Shown here piece by piece: positions 1 through 12,549 of a stretch of 64,000 nt of DNA. Within the stretch, counting starts at the first letter, position 1. The number at the start of each line of letters is the position of its first letter. Made by a program: the position numbers and the translations under genes. Origin of the DNA: Arbacia lixula (Eukaryota; Echinodermata; Echinoidea; Arbacioida; Arbaciidae); NCBI GenBank assembly GCA_963669155.1, contig OZ022584.1, positions 11,219,250 through 11,283,249 of the forward strand, written 5' to 3'. The notes under the pieces were generated by a model. The model made no database searches. It saw nothing but the letters and a program-made list of their open reading frames with translations, and had not been told where the DNA came from.

Positions 1-223
1 CACACATGCATAATAACCACATAGATACTGTAACAAAGACTAATACTTTTTTCGTAGTACGAAAAAAGTCGGTTTGAAATTTAACGGCTGAAATATTTAC
101 ATATACAGAAAGCTTCAACATGCTATATTCTTAGAAATGGTCTTGAATCACACTTTCTTCAATTTACGATCGTGATAGACGATATGAAATTTTAAGCTTG
201 CAAAAGGGACGGACAATCTTTAA
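1..223 (-). repeat. TTAA-type MITE, copy 1 (cut by window edge)
   Basis: This stretch matches 13085-13293 closely and the reverse complement of 54924-55140. It carries the short palindrome ACTTTTTTCGTAGTACGAAAA near 46-66 and ends in GGGACGGACAATCTTTAA. The other two copies are full length (about 530-550 bp) with imperfect inverted ends, so this is the right-hand part of a third copy. It has no coding capacity. Confidence 0.8.
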
Positions 224-3200
224 CAAAAGCTCAGATAGGTTCAACTTTCATGTAGGTATGCTCTTATATGTTGATCAAAAACAGTTTGCAAATGGTACAA
301 GTAAAAACATTTTGTGATTGGTGTTCATACCAGGTGAACTCAACACTACTGTAGCAATAGCCCTGTCTAAGCCTACTGTAGTCTGCACCAAATATGGTTA
401 GTACAGCTGAAAGCAAACGGCCCTTTACCGCGTTCCACGCTTCTGCACACAAGGAAGCTTAATTTGTTTCTTCCATTTTAAATGTTCCACTTCCTTGCAC
501 TTTTTCCCATTTCCTTCAAACTAAAACTTTACATGTATACAGTATCATTCAGACCTCCAAACAAGTATTCTTCATGTCCTGTATCCATGCACATGTACTA
601 CATATATTGTATGGTATCTACTTTTTCCTGGTTAGAACAAAATGGGGAAAAGAAATAAGTTTGCCCCTTCAAAACATCACTTGCCCCAAATGATGTACCG
701 GTACATGTAAATTGCAAACAGCTCTACTATAAAGAATCTTGCATTTTATCACTACGTCCTTGGAGAAATCAATGTGTCAAAAAATGGATGCATTCAAGGT
801 CAATCAGAATCAGACACAGGTTGACAAAATACATGTACTGTCGTGCTTTTCTTCCTAATGAAATAATACCAAAATAGCAAACATGCATGTTGTACACCCT
901 GCCTAACGATGTCAGCACCAATTATTCATTGCGCTGTGCACTCTCACTTTTATTACACTTTTGCTTTAATCCAAAATTCCAATTGAAAAGAATTACCTTT
1001 TAAATGTATATGTCCCTGGAACTCAAATGCACAATTGTAGAAAACAGTACAAAAATATTTTTTTTTACAAAAAATGGCTGTACATACACTATGATTATGA
1101 TGAAATAACAGCACAACTTGATTAGTCATCAGGCAAGGAAGCCCTTTCACAGTATCTGGCCAACAAGTCTCGGCAAGTACACTGTAGCGTCCACATCCTT
1201 CATGGTACAGTGTACAGTGCATGTGTAGAGCACACAGCACATGTGCGGTCCAGATGTACATTATGCATAATCGTGACTTGCACTTTTTTAATTCAATTGT
1301 ACAATGTATATAATGAACGCATACAGTACTGCGTAAATGTAGTATCTACATGTAGGCCTACAGCACAGGTAGACATTACACAATACACAAAAATTAAGAA
1401 ACTAACTGTACATGTAGAGTACTAAGTTCTGAATTGTACACATTTATAACAGAGTGGAAGAGACCACCATACACATTATCAGATGTGACAGGATTCATGT
1501 CCAGTATGACAAGCCCATGTGTACATGTACACAATACTGAAGTACTCTATGTACTGCCCCTACTGCACACCATACATTAACATCTTACTAGCCTGGCTTC
1601 AGGCTGATAGGCATTTCTAATCCGAACTATTCAATAAACAAGTCTGGTTGCATTAGATGAATACATGTACCGATACATGCACATGACATATAGTGTTTTT
1701 TGTTTTTATTTAAAATGTCAAACAACATGGAAGTTAGACTAAAGTCTTACATGTTCAGTACATGTACATGTATGGATTTCTCACATCATTTTCAAGCCTT
1801 GCAGGAAGACTAGAGAACTGCCGTGTGTCTCATGGATACACAGTAAAAAGGAAAGCACAAATGTGATCTCTCATGTACACACATGCCCTTTGCTTCCTTT
1901 CTAAAATGGTTCCTGGTTTATCCAGGTTTACATGTATCTACTGAACTAGTAACTTACAATTGGAAGACAAATCTGTCCAATACTGAAGGTTCATACATCC
2001 TTGATACAAAATGAGCATGCACAGTGCGTCTAGTGTAAGAACAAATAATTAATGCTCTTTCAGTGACAAGTTCCAAAAGTCACTTCAAATTTATAGTGTA
2101 ATAAATAAACTTTGAGTAAAATATGGCATTTCACTAACTATTTTTCATTGAAAAGTACTGATCATTTTCTTCTTTACATGTATGTACTTTCAGTACTTTA
2201 TGTAAAACATCTAGGATTTAACAATACTTAATCTTAGTTGACATGTACTTGCTGTATGCACATTTTATTCACTCTCAAAACTATCAAGCAAAGAAAAAGT
2301 GACTTTTGTGATGCCAAATCATTATTATCAAACATACACACAGGGAGAAACAGGCATGAGCTGATTGCTTGCCAACCATCTTGATGAGATGTACATCAAT
2401 TGTAAAAAAAAAAGTACACATCATTGTTATAGTACAAATCTAAATGCTTCCAAAGCTGAATGATCATTAGGCTACAGTGTATATCATTAGGTGATGTTTA
2501 TATCAGCTTTGTTTTATTCAATTGTTTAAATGTGTTGAAGTGTCTACTTTTTTCCCAATAGTCATTACATATTATCAATTGATATGGATTGATCAGCTTT
2601 TTAAATATGTAATTGTTGTGCTTTGTTTGCTTGCTTGTTGTTTTGTTTCGTTTTGTTACGGGTTTGTTCAGATTTCTGTAGGTTTGTGTGTGAATGTGCG
2701 TCATTGCAAAATCACTCTGAAATAATTATGAAATTTCACAATTACTGTACTGAAAGGGGAAAAAATAAAAAAGAACAAAAGGAAACCATGCCCTAAACTT
2801 TAAGGTCAAATCAACACACAAACTTCCTGTGCCAACGACATTGCTTTTGCGTGTCAAGTTTTGCATGATACATTTAGCTTTGTAGGCAACAGCTTTCACC
2901 TTTGCCAAGAGACACAGAGAATAATGGAGGCCTTGAATTACACTGCACCTTGTGTTTGGGGCTTGTCTGAAATAACATCTCAATGGCAATCATCCCCCTT
3001 GACAATGCCCTTGGCAAGCCTAAAACATGTCTTAAACTTGCTTCTCACTGCAGCTGATCATACAGATGGCATTCACCTGTGATTTGGCACGCTTACATCA
3101 TGTATCTGTTAGATTTGCAGGTTCAGAATATCATTCACTATGCAGGGAAAACAACACGTGCTGTAGAAAATTAATTCCATTCCTTACCAAAGAACTTGTG

Positions 3201-3771
3201 ATGCATGCATTGTAATGTGCCTCTATGGGGCTCATAAAAGTCATTGTTTAAATTGCTGCGGTTTTACATTCCATTCCGCTTACAAACTCTTCAGACAAAT
3301 GTTTCCAGGCCTGTATTATTACCCCAGTTACTTGTTCACAGGATCTACTACATCATTATTTTCTTCTTCTTCTTTTTTTTTTTTTTTTTTTTTTTTTTGG
3401 GGGGGGGGGGGTGTATTTGTGTTTATATCATGGTATTGAAGTGAATGCCAAAAGCTTATTGCACAGCTCAGACACTCGGATTGATTTTGTTGACACAGAA
3501 TTTTGAACAGCATTTTCAGACACAAAACACTGAATACACAAGTAGAGTCATACATATATACTGTGATGTCACAGATGTAGATAAAGGAGCGTACCATTCA
3601 AGATACTATACCCATCTGTGGCAGAAGGAGGGTTCACTGCAAAACTTAAAACATTCAGCTTGATTTTGTTAAAATAACTTTTGTGTACATTCAGTGTTCA
3701 AGCTACTACAGCTATTCTGTACGGGATGTTAGGCTAGGTTATCTAGGCCAAGAATAGGATAGTTTCCGTAC
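224..3771. other. KIAA0232 intron 1 (part); no coding exon recognised
   Basis: This is AT-rich sequence with many ACATGTAC/GTACATGT words and a long T-tract running directly into a G-tract at about 3368-3412. It lies 3' of the splice donor of the KIAA0232-like exon on the minus strand, so it should be intron. None of the short open frames has coding character or resembles the next part of KIAA0232. Further exons must lie before position 1. Confidence 0.6.
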
Positions 3772-4383
3772 CTTTTCTGTGACAGACTGGAGGCACTTGA
3801 CCACGGCATCCTTCTTGAGGTCTTCCGGAGTCTGCCATCGGAGGTGCTGGTTCTTGGCCTTGCCTCGGCCACGCCCTTTCTCCTTCCTCGCAGATAGAGC
3901 CTTGTGCTGTTGCTGGTGGTGGTGGTGGTGGTAGTAATGCGGATTGTTGCCACCAATGATGCTACTCTTGCCACCACCAATGTTGTTGCTACCACTGCCA
4001 TCGCCACCAACTTTCACTGGCTGCTGCGGCTGATGTGGGTGATGCTGCTGCTGCTGTTGTTGTTGCTGATGGTGGTGGTGGTGGATGTGGGTGTGGCTAT
4101 GAGAGTGGTTGAAGCTGCCACCACTGCCGCCGCCCCCGGGAGGGGGAGGAGGGCCACCATCGGGGGCGTGGCCCAGGGCGTCGGCCGACAGCTCGGGGTC
4201 CTGCTCCAGGTCGAAACTGTCCTGCTGAAAGATGCTGAGGATGTAGCGGGTGTAGACAACGGCGTCCACGCCCCGCGTCTCCAGCTCCTGCCCCAGCCAC
4301 GTCTGGACGGACGACGACGACGCAGCCGTTGATGCCATCATCTTCACAGGAGCGGCCGAGGGACTGGGACTTTGAATGATCAT
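3772..4383 (-). CDS. KIAA0232: KIAA0232-like protein, first coding exon
   Basis: This exon encodes 204 residues. Residues about 29-57 (VQTWLGQELETRGVDAVVYT and the following RYILSIFQQDSFD) closely match the N-terminal block of vertebrate KIAA0232, and residues about 177-195 (W-T-P-E-DLKKDAVVKCLQS) match its next conserved block. Between them lies a long Gly/Pro, His and Gln low-complexity insert that the vertebrate protein lacks. The start is the ATG at 4383: an in-frame TAA lies 9 bases upstream. The exon ends at AAAAG followed by GTACGG (donor at 3771/3770), so the frame reading on to 3739 is intron. The molecular function of KIAA0232 is not established. Only this exon is in the window. Confidence 0.8.
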
Positions 4384-7300
4384 TGGAGGTTATTTAGCGG
4401 GCCTCTTTGCCACCCTCATGTAAAACAAAGACATACATGCTTTTGTACCTTTGCTGTCTCAGATCTGTCTGACGTAGAATCAATCAAGCTACATAGCCAA
4501 CAATATTTCAATCATTAGCGTTTGTCCTCTGAATAATCTACTGCAACATAAAGGCAACTTTCAAAATATCAATAACACTTGATTTCTTTTGAAATACGTT
4601 ATTTTACAATGGTACAATCAATGAACATCTATACTTTTTTTGTCTTTTTTTTTTGTTGGGTTTTGGCGTCTCTTTTTGTGGTAAGAGAGGGGGGAAGGTT
4701 GCTAGCGAGAGAAGTCAGAGCTCATGGTGTGCCTTGGCATACAAGAGAGTGCCCCCTGCACACGGTTGGTAGAAGCCCCCTAGTCTACTCCATGATTGGT
4801 GTCTTGGTAGCGACAGGGGCATGCACAATGTGTGAGATCATCTCTTGGAAGATAGGACAGCCAAGTGTGTTGAATGCAGCTTCCTGGAATAGGTGGGGTA
4901 AGAGGGGGGTGAAAAGAAAACACAATATCTGTCAATTATATATTGAGCAGAAAAGTATTGTTTGTCCTTCAAAGAATAAGAGGTCTTTTTGGAAGTGTGC
5001 CTAAAATGCAACACAATTCTGAAGGGATCAAGAGGTTCTGAAAGGGAAGGCAACAATTGTTTTCATTGGGAAAAACTAATCACTATTAGTGTTGAAACAA
5101 ATATTGGATTCAAGTACAAACAACCTTCTTTTGTTAATTGACACGCACAATGCATGTTTCCCCCCATTTTGGCATATCATTGGCAAATGTTACCAAGATA
5201 AAGGCTAAATTTTCTTATTAATCACTGTGTAAAAGTGGATTTTGCCTTTTTTCTCAAAAAAAAATCTTGTTTGGCCAATGGTTTAAAATCGTACACAAAA
5301 AGCTCCTTACATAAATAGAAGATATGCATATTAAGCTGTCGGTCATGTATTTAAACTGATTTATTAATTGCACAATATACATCTTTGAACTTACCACTGA
5401 TATTTGAATGACAATAAATGACATAATTTAATAAAAAGGCTACATAGTACAGCACTTCCATGGACCCAAGAATATTTTTTCATAGCATGAGCAATACTAC
5501 AGTTTGCCATCTGTTGCTATCTACTACATTGTCAAATCATAATGTTGACTTCATACTCGCCCAAAAATTTAGAACAATCCCATGCTCAGTGGGCCTTATC
5601 GAAGGTTGGATGCGCGATTTATTGTGTATTTACGCATTAGTAAACAAAATGCACAAATTTTAGAAGCAAAATTGGACAAAATGAGCACATATTTGACAAT
5701 TGCACATTTTTGTTCGAAATATCTCAGCTTTTCAATTTGCGTTTGTACTTCCATGATTTACTCGTCGATCGCTGAAACTTTCCAGTCAATTTTCCACTGC
5801 ACTGGAATGAGCATGATCGAAACGCAATACTGGTAAAATGTCAGCCCTACTTGTCAGATTGACGGAGATATAGCACATTATCGGTAGGGGCCGGTTTCAA
5901 GGTTCAGTCATGTCAGTGATGTGACTGTGCGAGTTTTACCAACCGATATTCGAAGCGCAATTTCCCCGAAAGTTAATCTTCAATCCAAGAATATATTTTT
6001 TAAAAGAATTATTTTGCTGACTTTGTGATTGAAATTTCAGTATTTTACCTGTTTTATTTTGGTATGAAAAATTCAAAAGAAAACAAGGGGGTGGGTTTAA
6101 ACGTCTTTGAGGCACCCGCATCATACATATTACTCACTTAGTAAACAGTTAACTATTCATGCTATTGGATCTATGGAGAAGTCAAATTCTACAAGTTAGT
6201 CATTAGCATCCTTTCTTGATCTTACACACAAATGTTGAACTTGTCCGACTCTGTTTGAGTATCTCGTGACAGACACTGACATCTCGTGACAGACACTGAC
6301 ACTCCAGTCATGACAGGGAGATGCAAAGTTACTTTCTTTTGTCAGTAAAAAAAAAAAAAAGAGTAGGCCTAGGGCCTAGATTAACTCAGTAAGACTTCAA
6401 ACATGTCAAGTTCTGTGTTGTATACTAGTTTTAAATCTACTACTAGTGTAGTGCATCTTTGCCAACACATATGCAAAATCTAAGTCATCAAGCGGATTAT
6501 TTCGGTAGATCATACAAATAAATTAGGTTCGAGGTAATCAGTTTTTCACACCATCTAATAATTCTAACCGCTGCACCACCAGGCACCCACCACATCATAC
6601 ACGCGTAGCAATCGTCGATGCAGCACAGGCCAGGCAGAGCGATTCTAACAGTAACAGGCTTCTAACGTTTACATGTACGTTGATTCGTTAGACCACCGGT
6701 AACCGGCGGAAAAAAAGGTCCGTCTACCATTTGAAAAAGTGGCTTATTAAACGACATTGAGCTCCCGTATGATTTTCTAAAATTCAAAAATAGTATTTGT
6801 GAAATACATACCATCATGTAACTTCAAAACGACGAGTAAGTTCAGTCAATCTTTGAAGTTTAGTGACTGGCAAGCCGAATTTCAGCGTACATTCACATAC
6901 ACTTCGCAGCCATTGAGAGACTGACTACAAATTTGCACGGAGGTCATAGTTCACGATGATGTAACACCGTCGAAAGGAAATGCATAGACTCTCTATGTGA
7001 GCTGCAAATTACAGAGTAGCAGCGAAATTCGATTGATGGGTTTTTTGGTTCCGTCGAAGGCGAGAATTTTACGCGCGCAAATTAAATACAAAGCTCGCGA
7101 GTACACAGTACGGGGAAGGGGTGTCGAATTTCGATGGGAAGGGGATCAGTATATACCTGGTATGGAAGAGACCAAGGTGTAGTATATTGTGATGGTTGGA
7201 CTGGCCTAGGCCTACTTAGGCACTTACGTTGCATTGTATAAAAATCATACACCGTCCGGATTTTAACGACTCTTTCACTGGAATTCATTCCCAACTCTTT

Positions 7301-7680
7301 AATTGTTACTCAAAGGAGATCGCTAAACACGAGATGTATATGATTTGTCTTACAATAGTGACATGGCATCGATTCTCCCTTCAACTGACAAAATCCATGA
7401 CTGGAGTGAATCTGAGAAAAGACGTTAATTTATCAATACTTCTCAGTGTTCACTTTTAAGAGCATTTTGGCACTTTCAAACTTGGAAGAACCAGTGGAAT
7501 GAGCAAAACTAGAGAAGCGCGAACCAATGAAAGTTTGATATGGAGGCACGATTTGAGAAAATCGGCGCAATAGGTATACGCCTGACATGTACTTTGAGGC
7601 CTAAGGGATTTGTAGATCTTACTTTTGGAGCTCAGTGCTAGCAACCTACAGGACTACTCGTACCAACACAAGTAGGCCTA
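4384..7680. other. Upstream region of KIAA0232-like gene; no confident gene
   Basis: About 3.3 kb between the KIAA0232-like start codon and a MITE. It should hold the promoter and any non-coding first exon, but no core promoter element can be fixed by eye. A possible minus-strand exon with a strong polypyrimidine tract (4785-4883) is described among the findings. A tandem duplication of about 20 bp (ATCTCGTGACAGACACTGAC) sits at 6261-6300, and an A-run at about 6347-6360. Confidence 0.4.
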
Positions 7681-8203
7681 CTAGGTGTTTGAAAAACACT
7701 TTTCGAAAAATAATTAAAAATCAGGACACATCAAACTGAAATTGACATCATAAAGTCAAGGAATTTTTAGGGACAGATTTTGTGACATTTCATCGATTAG
7801 GCCTACTGTTCTTGTAATAATCCTTGAACTATTTAATGAGATCTTCAATTTTGGACAAAACTGGAACTAAAAATCAGATAATTGATTCAAAACACAACAA
7901 TGGTCATTGTGCATCACACATATCAACCGGCACAACTCCGGTTCTGCCAGAAGCAGGCATGCATTATCACTGACACTGTAGTTGCTAGTGGATTAATAGA
8001 TGTGAATCAATTATCTATGAATCAATTACCTAAAAAAGAATGTCCAAAATTGAAAATCTCATTAAATATTGGAAGGATTATTACAACTTGAAGATATATT
8101 GAAAATACTTGACTTTACGATGTGTCAATTCCAGCGTGATTTGATTACAAGCTGATTCGTAATTATTTTTTAAAAGCGTCAAAAGTTTTTTGTTAACACC
8201 TAG
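7681..8203. repeat. MITE with CTAGGTGTT / AACACCTAG ends
   Basis: The 523-bp element begins CTAGGTGTT and ends AACACCTAG. The sequence inside the ends is also imperfectly palindromic: AAATTGACATCATAAAGTCAAG near 7739 mirrors CTTGACTTTACGATGTGTC near 8110. A diverged relative occupies about 61480-62012 inside an FDX1 intron and ends in the same AACACCTAG. It has no open frame of note, so it is a non-autonomous DNA transposon. Confidence 0.7.
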
Positions 8204-8520
8204 GACAATAATAGGACTATGAGTCATTCAAACTAATTATATATTATTGAATCATGGATCTCCTTTCGAGAGGACTACAACAAACTTTATTGTTTGTACA
8301 AAGCTCTTCTCAACCGTGAGATCATAATCCTGACTTCCTTTTCCGTTTTTATTCCTTTGTTAGTCAATACATGAAACTAGACATAACGAAACATCTTCCT
8401 TTCGCGAATGTGCTCGAACAGACCAAGTGCTACTTTTTTATCTGAAAAATGCCCTCTGCGATGACAACTTGTATAAATCCCGTTACAATAATCCATTTTT
8501 AGTGTCATTTATTCTTAACT

Positions 8521-8529
8521 CCCCCCCCC

Positions 8530-8591
<62 letters not shown>

Positions 8592-8791
8592 GTGTCTCTC
8601 TGTCTCTGTCTGCTGGCTGTATATCGGTCTGTCTCTCCGTCTCTCCCTGTCTGTCGTTCTCTCTGTCTCTGTCTGATAGTGTATGTGCGTCTGTCTGTCT
8701 CTTCTCAGTCTTTCATCTCTTGACTTCCTTGAAGGCCCATTCCCTTCTACTCCCCTATATGCTTAGTATTTTTTTTCATAACCGCCCCCCC

Positions 8792-8835
<44 letters not shown>

Positions 8836-8850
8836 TACACACATACACAC
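8521..8850. repeat. (TC)n and (CA)n microsatellites
   Basis: A C-run leads into about 27 TC units (8533-8587), a degraded TCTG/TCTC tract to about 8715, then a second C-run and (CA)n at about 8786-8850. The open frames crossing this tract are artefacts of the dinucleotide repeat. Confidence 0.9.
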
Positions 8851-9062
8851 ACAATGATTTTTTTTCTCCAGTATTTCATTTGTATTTCATTCAAACAAAA
8901 TTATTACATCACCTGAAGTATACAAAGTATTTCATTTCTAACTATATATGATTATCAATAAATTGACAACAAAATTACATTCATGATGAACAATAATTTG
9001 AAATTACATGCTCAATGACAATACAAATTATGCCAAAGCGAAAAAAAGGAAAGAATGAAATC
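8851..9062 (-). mobile_element. LINE 3' end fragment followed by poly(A)-(GT)n
   Basis: Read on the minus strand this AT-rich piece ends in a short A-run and then (GT)n, the same arrangement as the 3' end of the LINE copy at 9165-10560. It has no coding sequence. It is probably a severely 5'-truncated 3' UTR of a related element. Confidence 0.4.
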
Positions 9063-9164
9063 AATTAATAAAAAATATTAGACCCCCCCCCCCCCGTGCA
9101 ACTAACTAAAACTACCCAAACCCAAGTGCAAACACACACACAAACACACACACACACACACACT

Positions 9165-10560
9165 TTTTTTTCATAATGTTTTTATTGGGGATTTCATTCA
9201 AAATAAGCATTAATACATCCGTATATAAATCAATATAAGCAAAATAATATAGTACAAGTCTTCATTTTGTTTCTACAGCATAATTTATTTTGATAAAACA
9301 TCAGTTAATGAGCAAAACAAGGAAGAATGAAACCCCTTATATACACATATATATGAAAAAAAAAGACATGCATGCACACATAAACCTTTATCACCCCGAC
9401 CCGACCCCCCCCCCCCCCCCAAAAAAAAAAAAAAAAAAAAAAAAATACATCTGCACACACATCCATCGACCACACGACACACACCCACACACACCAGCAC
9501 CCACCGACTGCTTTCAGTCTTGATGAATTGAATCTGAAGATAAATGTCTTGACACTGGTTGTAATTTAATACTTCCCATTTTTGTAGATGTTTACATAGT
9601 TTGTTTCTTTTTATAGCCAACTCTTTTTCCTCATCCTTATATTCCAATATTATTTTAAACAATCTATCTAACTTAGGAACTGCACCCTCTGACCTTGATC
9701 GATATATGATATACTTAATTGTAAAAATGAACGTATTGCAGCACTTAATCCTAAATGAGTTTCCCAGTATTCCAACATGAACATTTTCCCACTTTACGTT
9801 TTGTAGTTCTACAAGCCCAAATCTTTCAATCACTCCGAGGGGCTTGACATATACACAGTCCCAAAATAAATGCAAATATGACTCCGTCATTTGTTTACAG
9901 AAAGAACACTGGTCGTCTTCAACAAAACCAAATCTTAATAGATGTTCTTTTGTATAAATTGCTCCGTGGAGTAATTTGTACTGAAATTCCTTAATCTTTA
10001 ACAAAAGCGTTGTGATTCTGGGTTTTATAAATATATCTTTAGTTTCCTTTTCAAAATCATTTTGACCATCCCGAATTATTAAAGTGTATAAACGTTGCAA
10101 ATCTGTTATAAAATGATCGTAGACCTTTCTTGATGTTAGGTCTCTCAAAAGGATCGTATTTTCTGATATCTTTAAAGTAATATTAAAATCTCGTACATCT
10201 ACTGAGTAGTATTTGTCTGGCCTCCCATCAAATTTCCCGTTCTTTAAAATAACATTGCACATTTCCCAAATCTTAGCTATGTTATCACTACATAAACCTA
10301 AATTCTGAAAGTATGCTAGTGGTCTGATTTGATTCTTATTGAGAATGTGATCAACTAAATAAATATTTTTCTTATACAATTCTTCATGAAAAATCATTTT
10401 GTTTTTATGAAGGTAGTTTTTATTATTAAAAATTATTGGATTAGTTTTCCCTTCTTGAAAATTCCTACAGCTCTCCATATCCTGCCATGCTTTTAACATT
10501 TCTAAATAAAATATTGGTGCTTTGACTGTAAGTAGTTTCATATCATAATTGCAAAGGGAA
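9165..10560 (-). mobile_element. LINE (L1-like) ORF2 C-terminal fragment with 3' UTR
   Basis: The minus strand carries an open frame (genuine part about 10560-9530) whose product has the post-reverse-transcriptase region of L1-type elements: F-Q-Y-K-L-L-H-G..., then a CSFCKQ-MTESYLHLFWDC zinc-binding motif (C-x2-C-x7-H-x4-C) at about 9900-9850, followed by a Lys-rich tail. Its 3' UTR ends in AATAAAAA, an A-run and (GT)n near 9165. The catalytic reverse transcriptase core is missing, so this is a 5'-truncated dead copy. The frame's N-terminal and C-terminal extensions are translated microsatellite. Confidence 0.8.
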
Positions 10561-10674
10561 ACAAATCTCCCCCCCCCCCACACACACACACATAAACACA
10601 CATCCAACACCAACACACACAACGTACACATAAACACACTCATATAAACACAATACGGTTACCCGCTGACATTC

Positions 10675-11055
10675 AAATTTGAACTGCAATGTTTTCAGAC
10701 CTCAATTTGTAAAGTTTCCCATTTCTGTAGGTGGATCTGCAATCTGCCCGCTTTAATTGCCAAATTCTTCTCCTCCTCTATAAAATCGCTTATAATTTGA
10801 CATATCTTAACCCTTGGAGGTAAGTTGCTTGTTCTGCACATAAAATAGAATATTTCAGTAAAATTATGAGTGCATTCACATAATTGATTCTATTCAAGTT
10901 ACCTAACAACCCCAAACATATGTCTTGCCACTTCGTGTTGCTGATTTCAACTAATTTAAAATGTTCAATAATATATTGCCATAATTGCTTAACCTTCGCA
11001 CAATGTAGGAATAAGTGTGGGTACGTTTCAGGTTCTTTATTACAGAAGGGACATG
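10675..11055 (-). mobile_element. LINE (L1-like) fragment, second copy
   Basis: The minus-strand translation gives CPFCNKEPETYPHLFLHC (C-x2-C-x7-H-x4-C), W-Q-x-I-x-LGLLGN and a Lys-rich C-terminus ending near 10690. It parallels the copy at 9165-10560 block by block but is diverged, so it is a separate family member. It is truncated at the zinc motif, where (CA)n-rich sequence begins. Confidence 0.75.
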
Positions 11056-11107
11056 ATAAGGACAATGATAAACGCACACACGACTCACGCACACACACAC
11101 TGACACT

Positions 11108-11300
11108 GAGACACACTTTTTTGTTTTCAATTATATTTATTCTTGATTCCATAAACAAATAAGAGTCAAACAATCTTTTTGAATGTGGTAACAAAAACAA
11201 ACATGCAATATATTTAGATTTAAGTACAAAGTAAGATAAATTAAGTAACAATATCTTACATAATTTATTGAGCAGTAAATCAGATAACATTTAATCATGC
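11108..11300 (-). mobile_element. LINE 3' UTR fragment with poly(A)-(GT)n tail
   Basis: The minus strand reads AT-rich sequence, AATAAATATAA, an A-run and then GT-rich sequence, as at the other LINE 3' ends nearby. It shows no coding capacity. The open frame crossing it into the neighbouring fragment is fortuitous. Confidence 0.4.
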
Positions 11301-12234
11301 AAGGTGAACGAATAGTTATGGAATCTTTTGATTAAAAACGTTTAATCCCTCCACCCATTTTTCTTCCCATGCACATTCCCCCTACCTAATCCTAAGCCCT
11401 CCCAACCGACCCTTCACTCCCCCCCCCCCCTATTTATAACTTCCCAACCCAATCTACTCTACATTACCTACCCCCACACATGCATATATCCAACTACATT
11501 ATGCGCGCACCCCCCCCCCCCCCCACACACACACACTCTTCCTCTTAGATCTCACCTCTTCAAGTCACTCCCTTTTATTCTTCTGTAGGCATATCTCTTT
11601 AAACTTCTCTCCTTCTCAGCCACTCACCTCTCTTTTGTGCTTATAACATAAGCATTCTTATACATTTTGAATTACATAAAGCATTTGAACAATTATGTAA
11701 TTTTGATTTAATAAATATCTTAATCAGAGTTTACAGGAGTATACAAGTGGTGCTACGTAAGTTTTAGAAAAAAAATTACGACATAAATATAAATATTAAC
11801 AATGAAGTGCGGTGTAATAAAAGCAATGACAGTATAAATAAAAGGGTGCACGCAATCATAACACGACAATGTGCATTACGCTATATACAATTATGATTTA
11901 TTGCTTTTGACTTGATTTCACTGAAATTTCATGTGGAAGAATATGGTGTATTGGGCCTAATACTCTCAATAACAATTTAACACGACAATGTGCATTACAC
12001 TTCATACAATATCTCATGCTCATGACTTGAAAACCCTAGCATTGCTTAGTGAAAGTTCTTTCAAGTGAAAGATCATGGGGATAAAAAATTGCGCTAAGCA
12101 AAAATATGCTCTCTAGCATTTTACATAAATTTGTATTAAGCCTCTGAATCGATGATAGTCTCATGATGATTATATAGCACCATTAATTCCCCATGGGACT
12201 GGATCAAAATAATGCAGGGATGGCGGCTGGCTTG
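11301..12234. other. Prominin 3' flank with C-runs and pyrimidine-rich repeat
   Basis: C10-C14 tracts followed by CA repeats occur at about 11420 and 11510-11537, followed by AT-rich sequence. The part next to the prominin stop codon (about 11890-12234) is the likely 3' UTR. No other gene is visible. Confidence 0.4.
11897..11902 (-). terminator. Candidate polyadenylation signal for prominin
   Basis: AATAAA on the minus strand, about 330 bases past the inferred stop codon at 12235. It is a plausible cleavage signal, but AATAAA words are frequent in this AT-rich DNA. Confidence 0.35.
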
Positions 12235-12364
12235 TTAATGTTCGGCGTAGGCTGGTTTGCCACCCAGGTGCAGCCGGGCGGCCAAGCCACTCGGTAGGTG
12301 GACGTTGTTAACTAGGCTCTCACTCAAACGGCGCTTCAGGCTTGTGAGAGTGGGCGGGGCGCCA
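12235..12364 (-). CDS. prom: Prominin exon: C-terminal cytoplasmic tail and stop
   Basis: Acceptor CTTATCTCTCCAG precedes the exon. Entered in phase 2, as required by the donor at 13446, it reads 42 residues without a stop and ends ...KPAYAEH-TAA. GC content and codon use differ from the AT-rich flanks. The alternative is termination at the TGA inside the previous donor (CCG-TGA), which would leave a tail of only about 23 residues. Assigned from splice signals and phase; invertebrate tails are too diverged to match by eye. Confidence 0.65.
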
Positions 12365-12549
12365 CTGGAGAGATAAGGCAAAGGTTGTGATTATGGTTCA
12401 ATCCTTCCTGTAGCAGATTAATGGTCTTCTATGGGATTAATGTGCATTGAATGAATGGTTTAAATTAAATGGCAGAAACATAAATAAAACATAATAGTGA
12501 ATGTATGACGAAAAACGGTCCAAGGAAAAGAAAGACTAGTTATTTGATT

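Noticed and set aside
4579-5004. Plus-strand open frame of 141 codons
   Set aside because: It begins in AT-rich sequence with runs of Phe and has no recognisable domain. The better signal in this stretch is on the minus strand.
8427-8723. Ser/Leu-rich open frame
   Set aside because: It is translated (TC)n microsatellite.
8521-11560. CRISPR-like or telomeric array in repeated C-runs and CA tracts
   Set aside because: Units are pure di- or mononucleotides without spacers, and the genome is eukaryotic.
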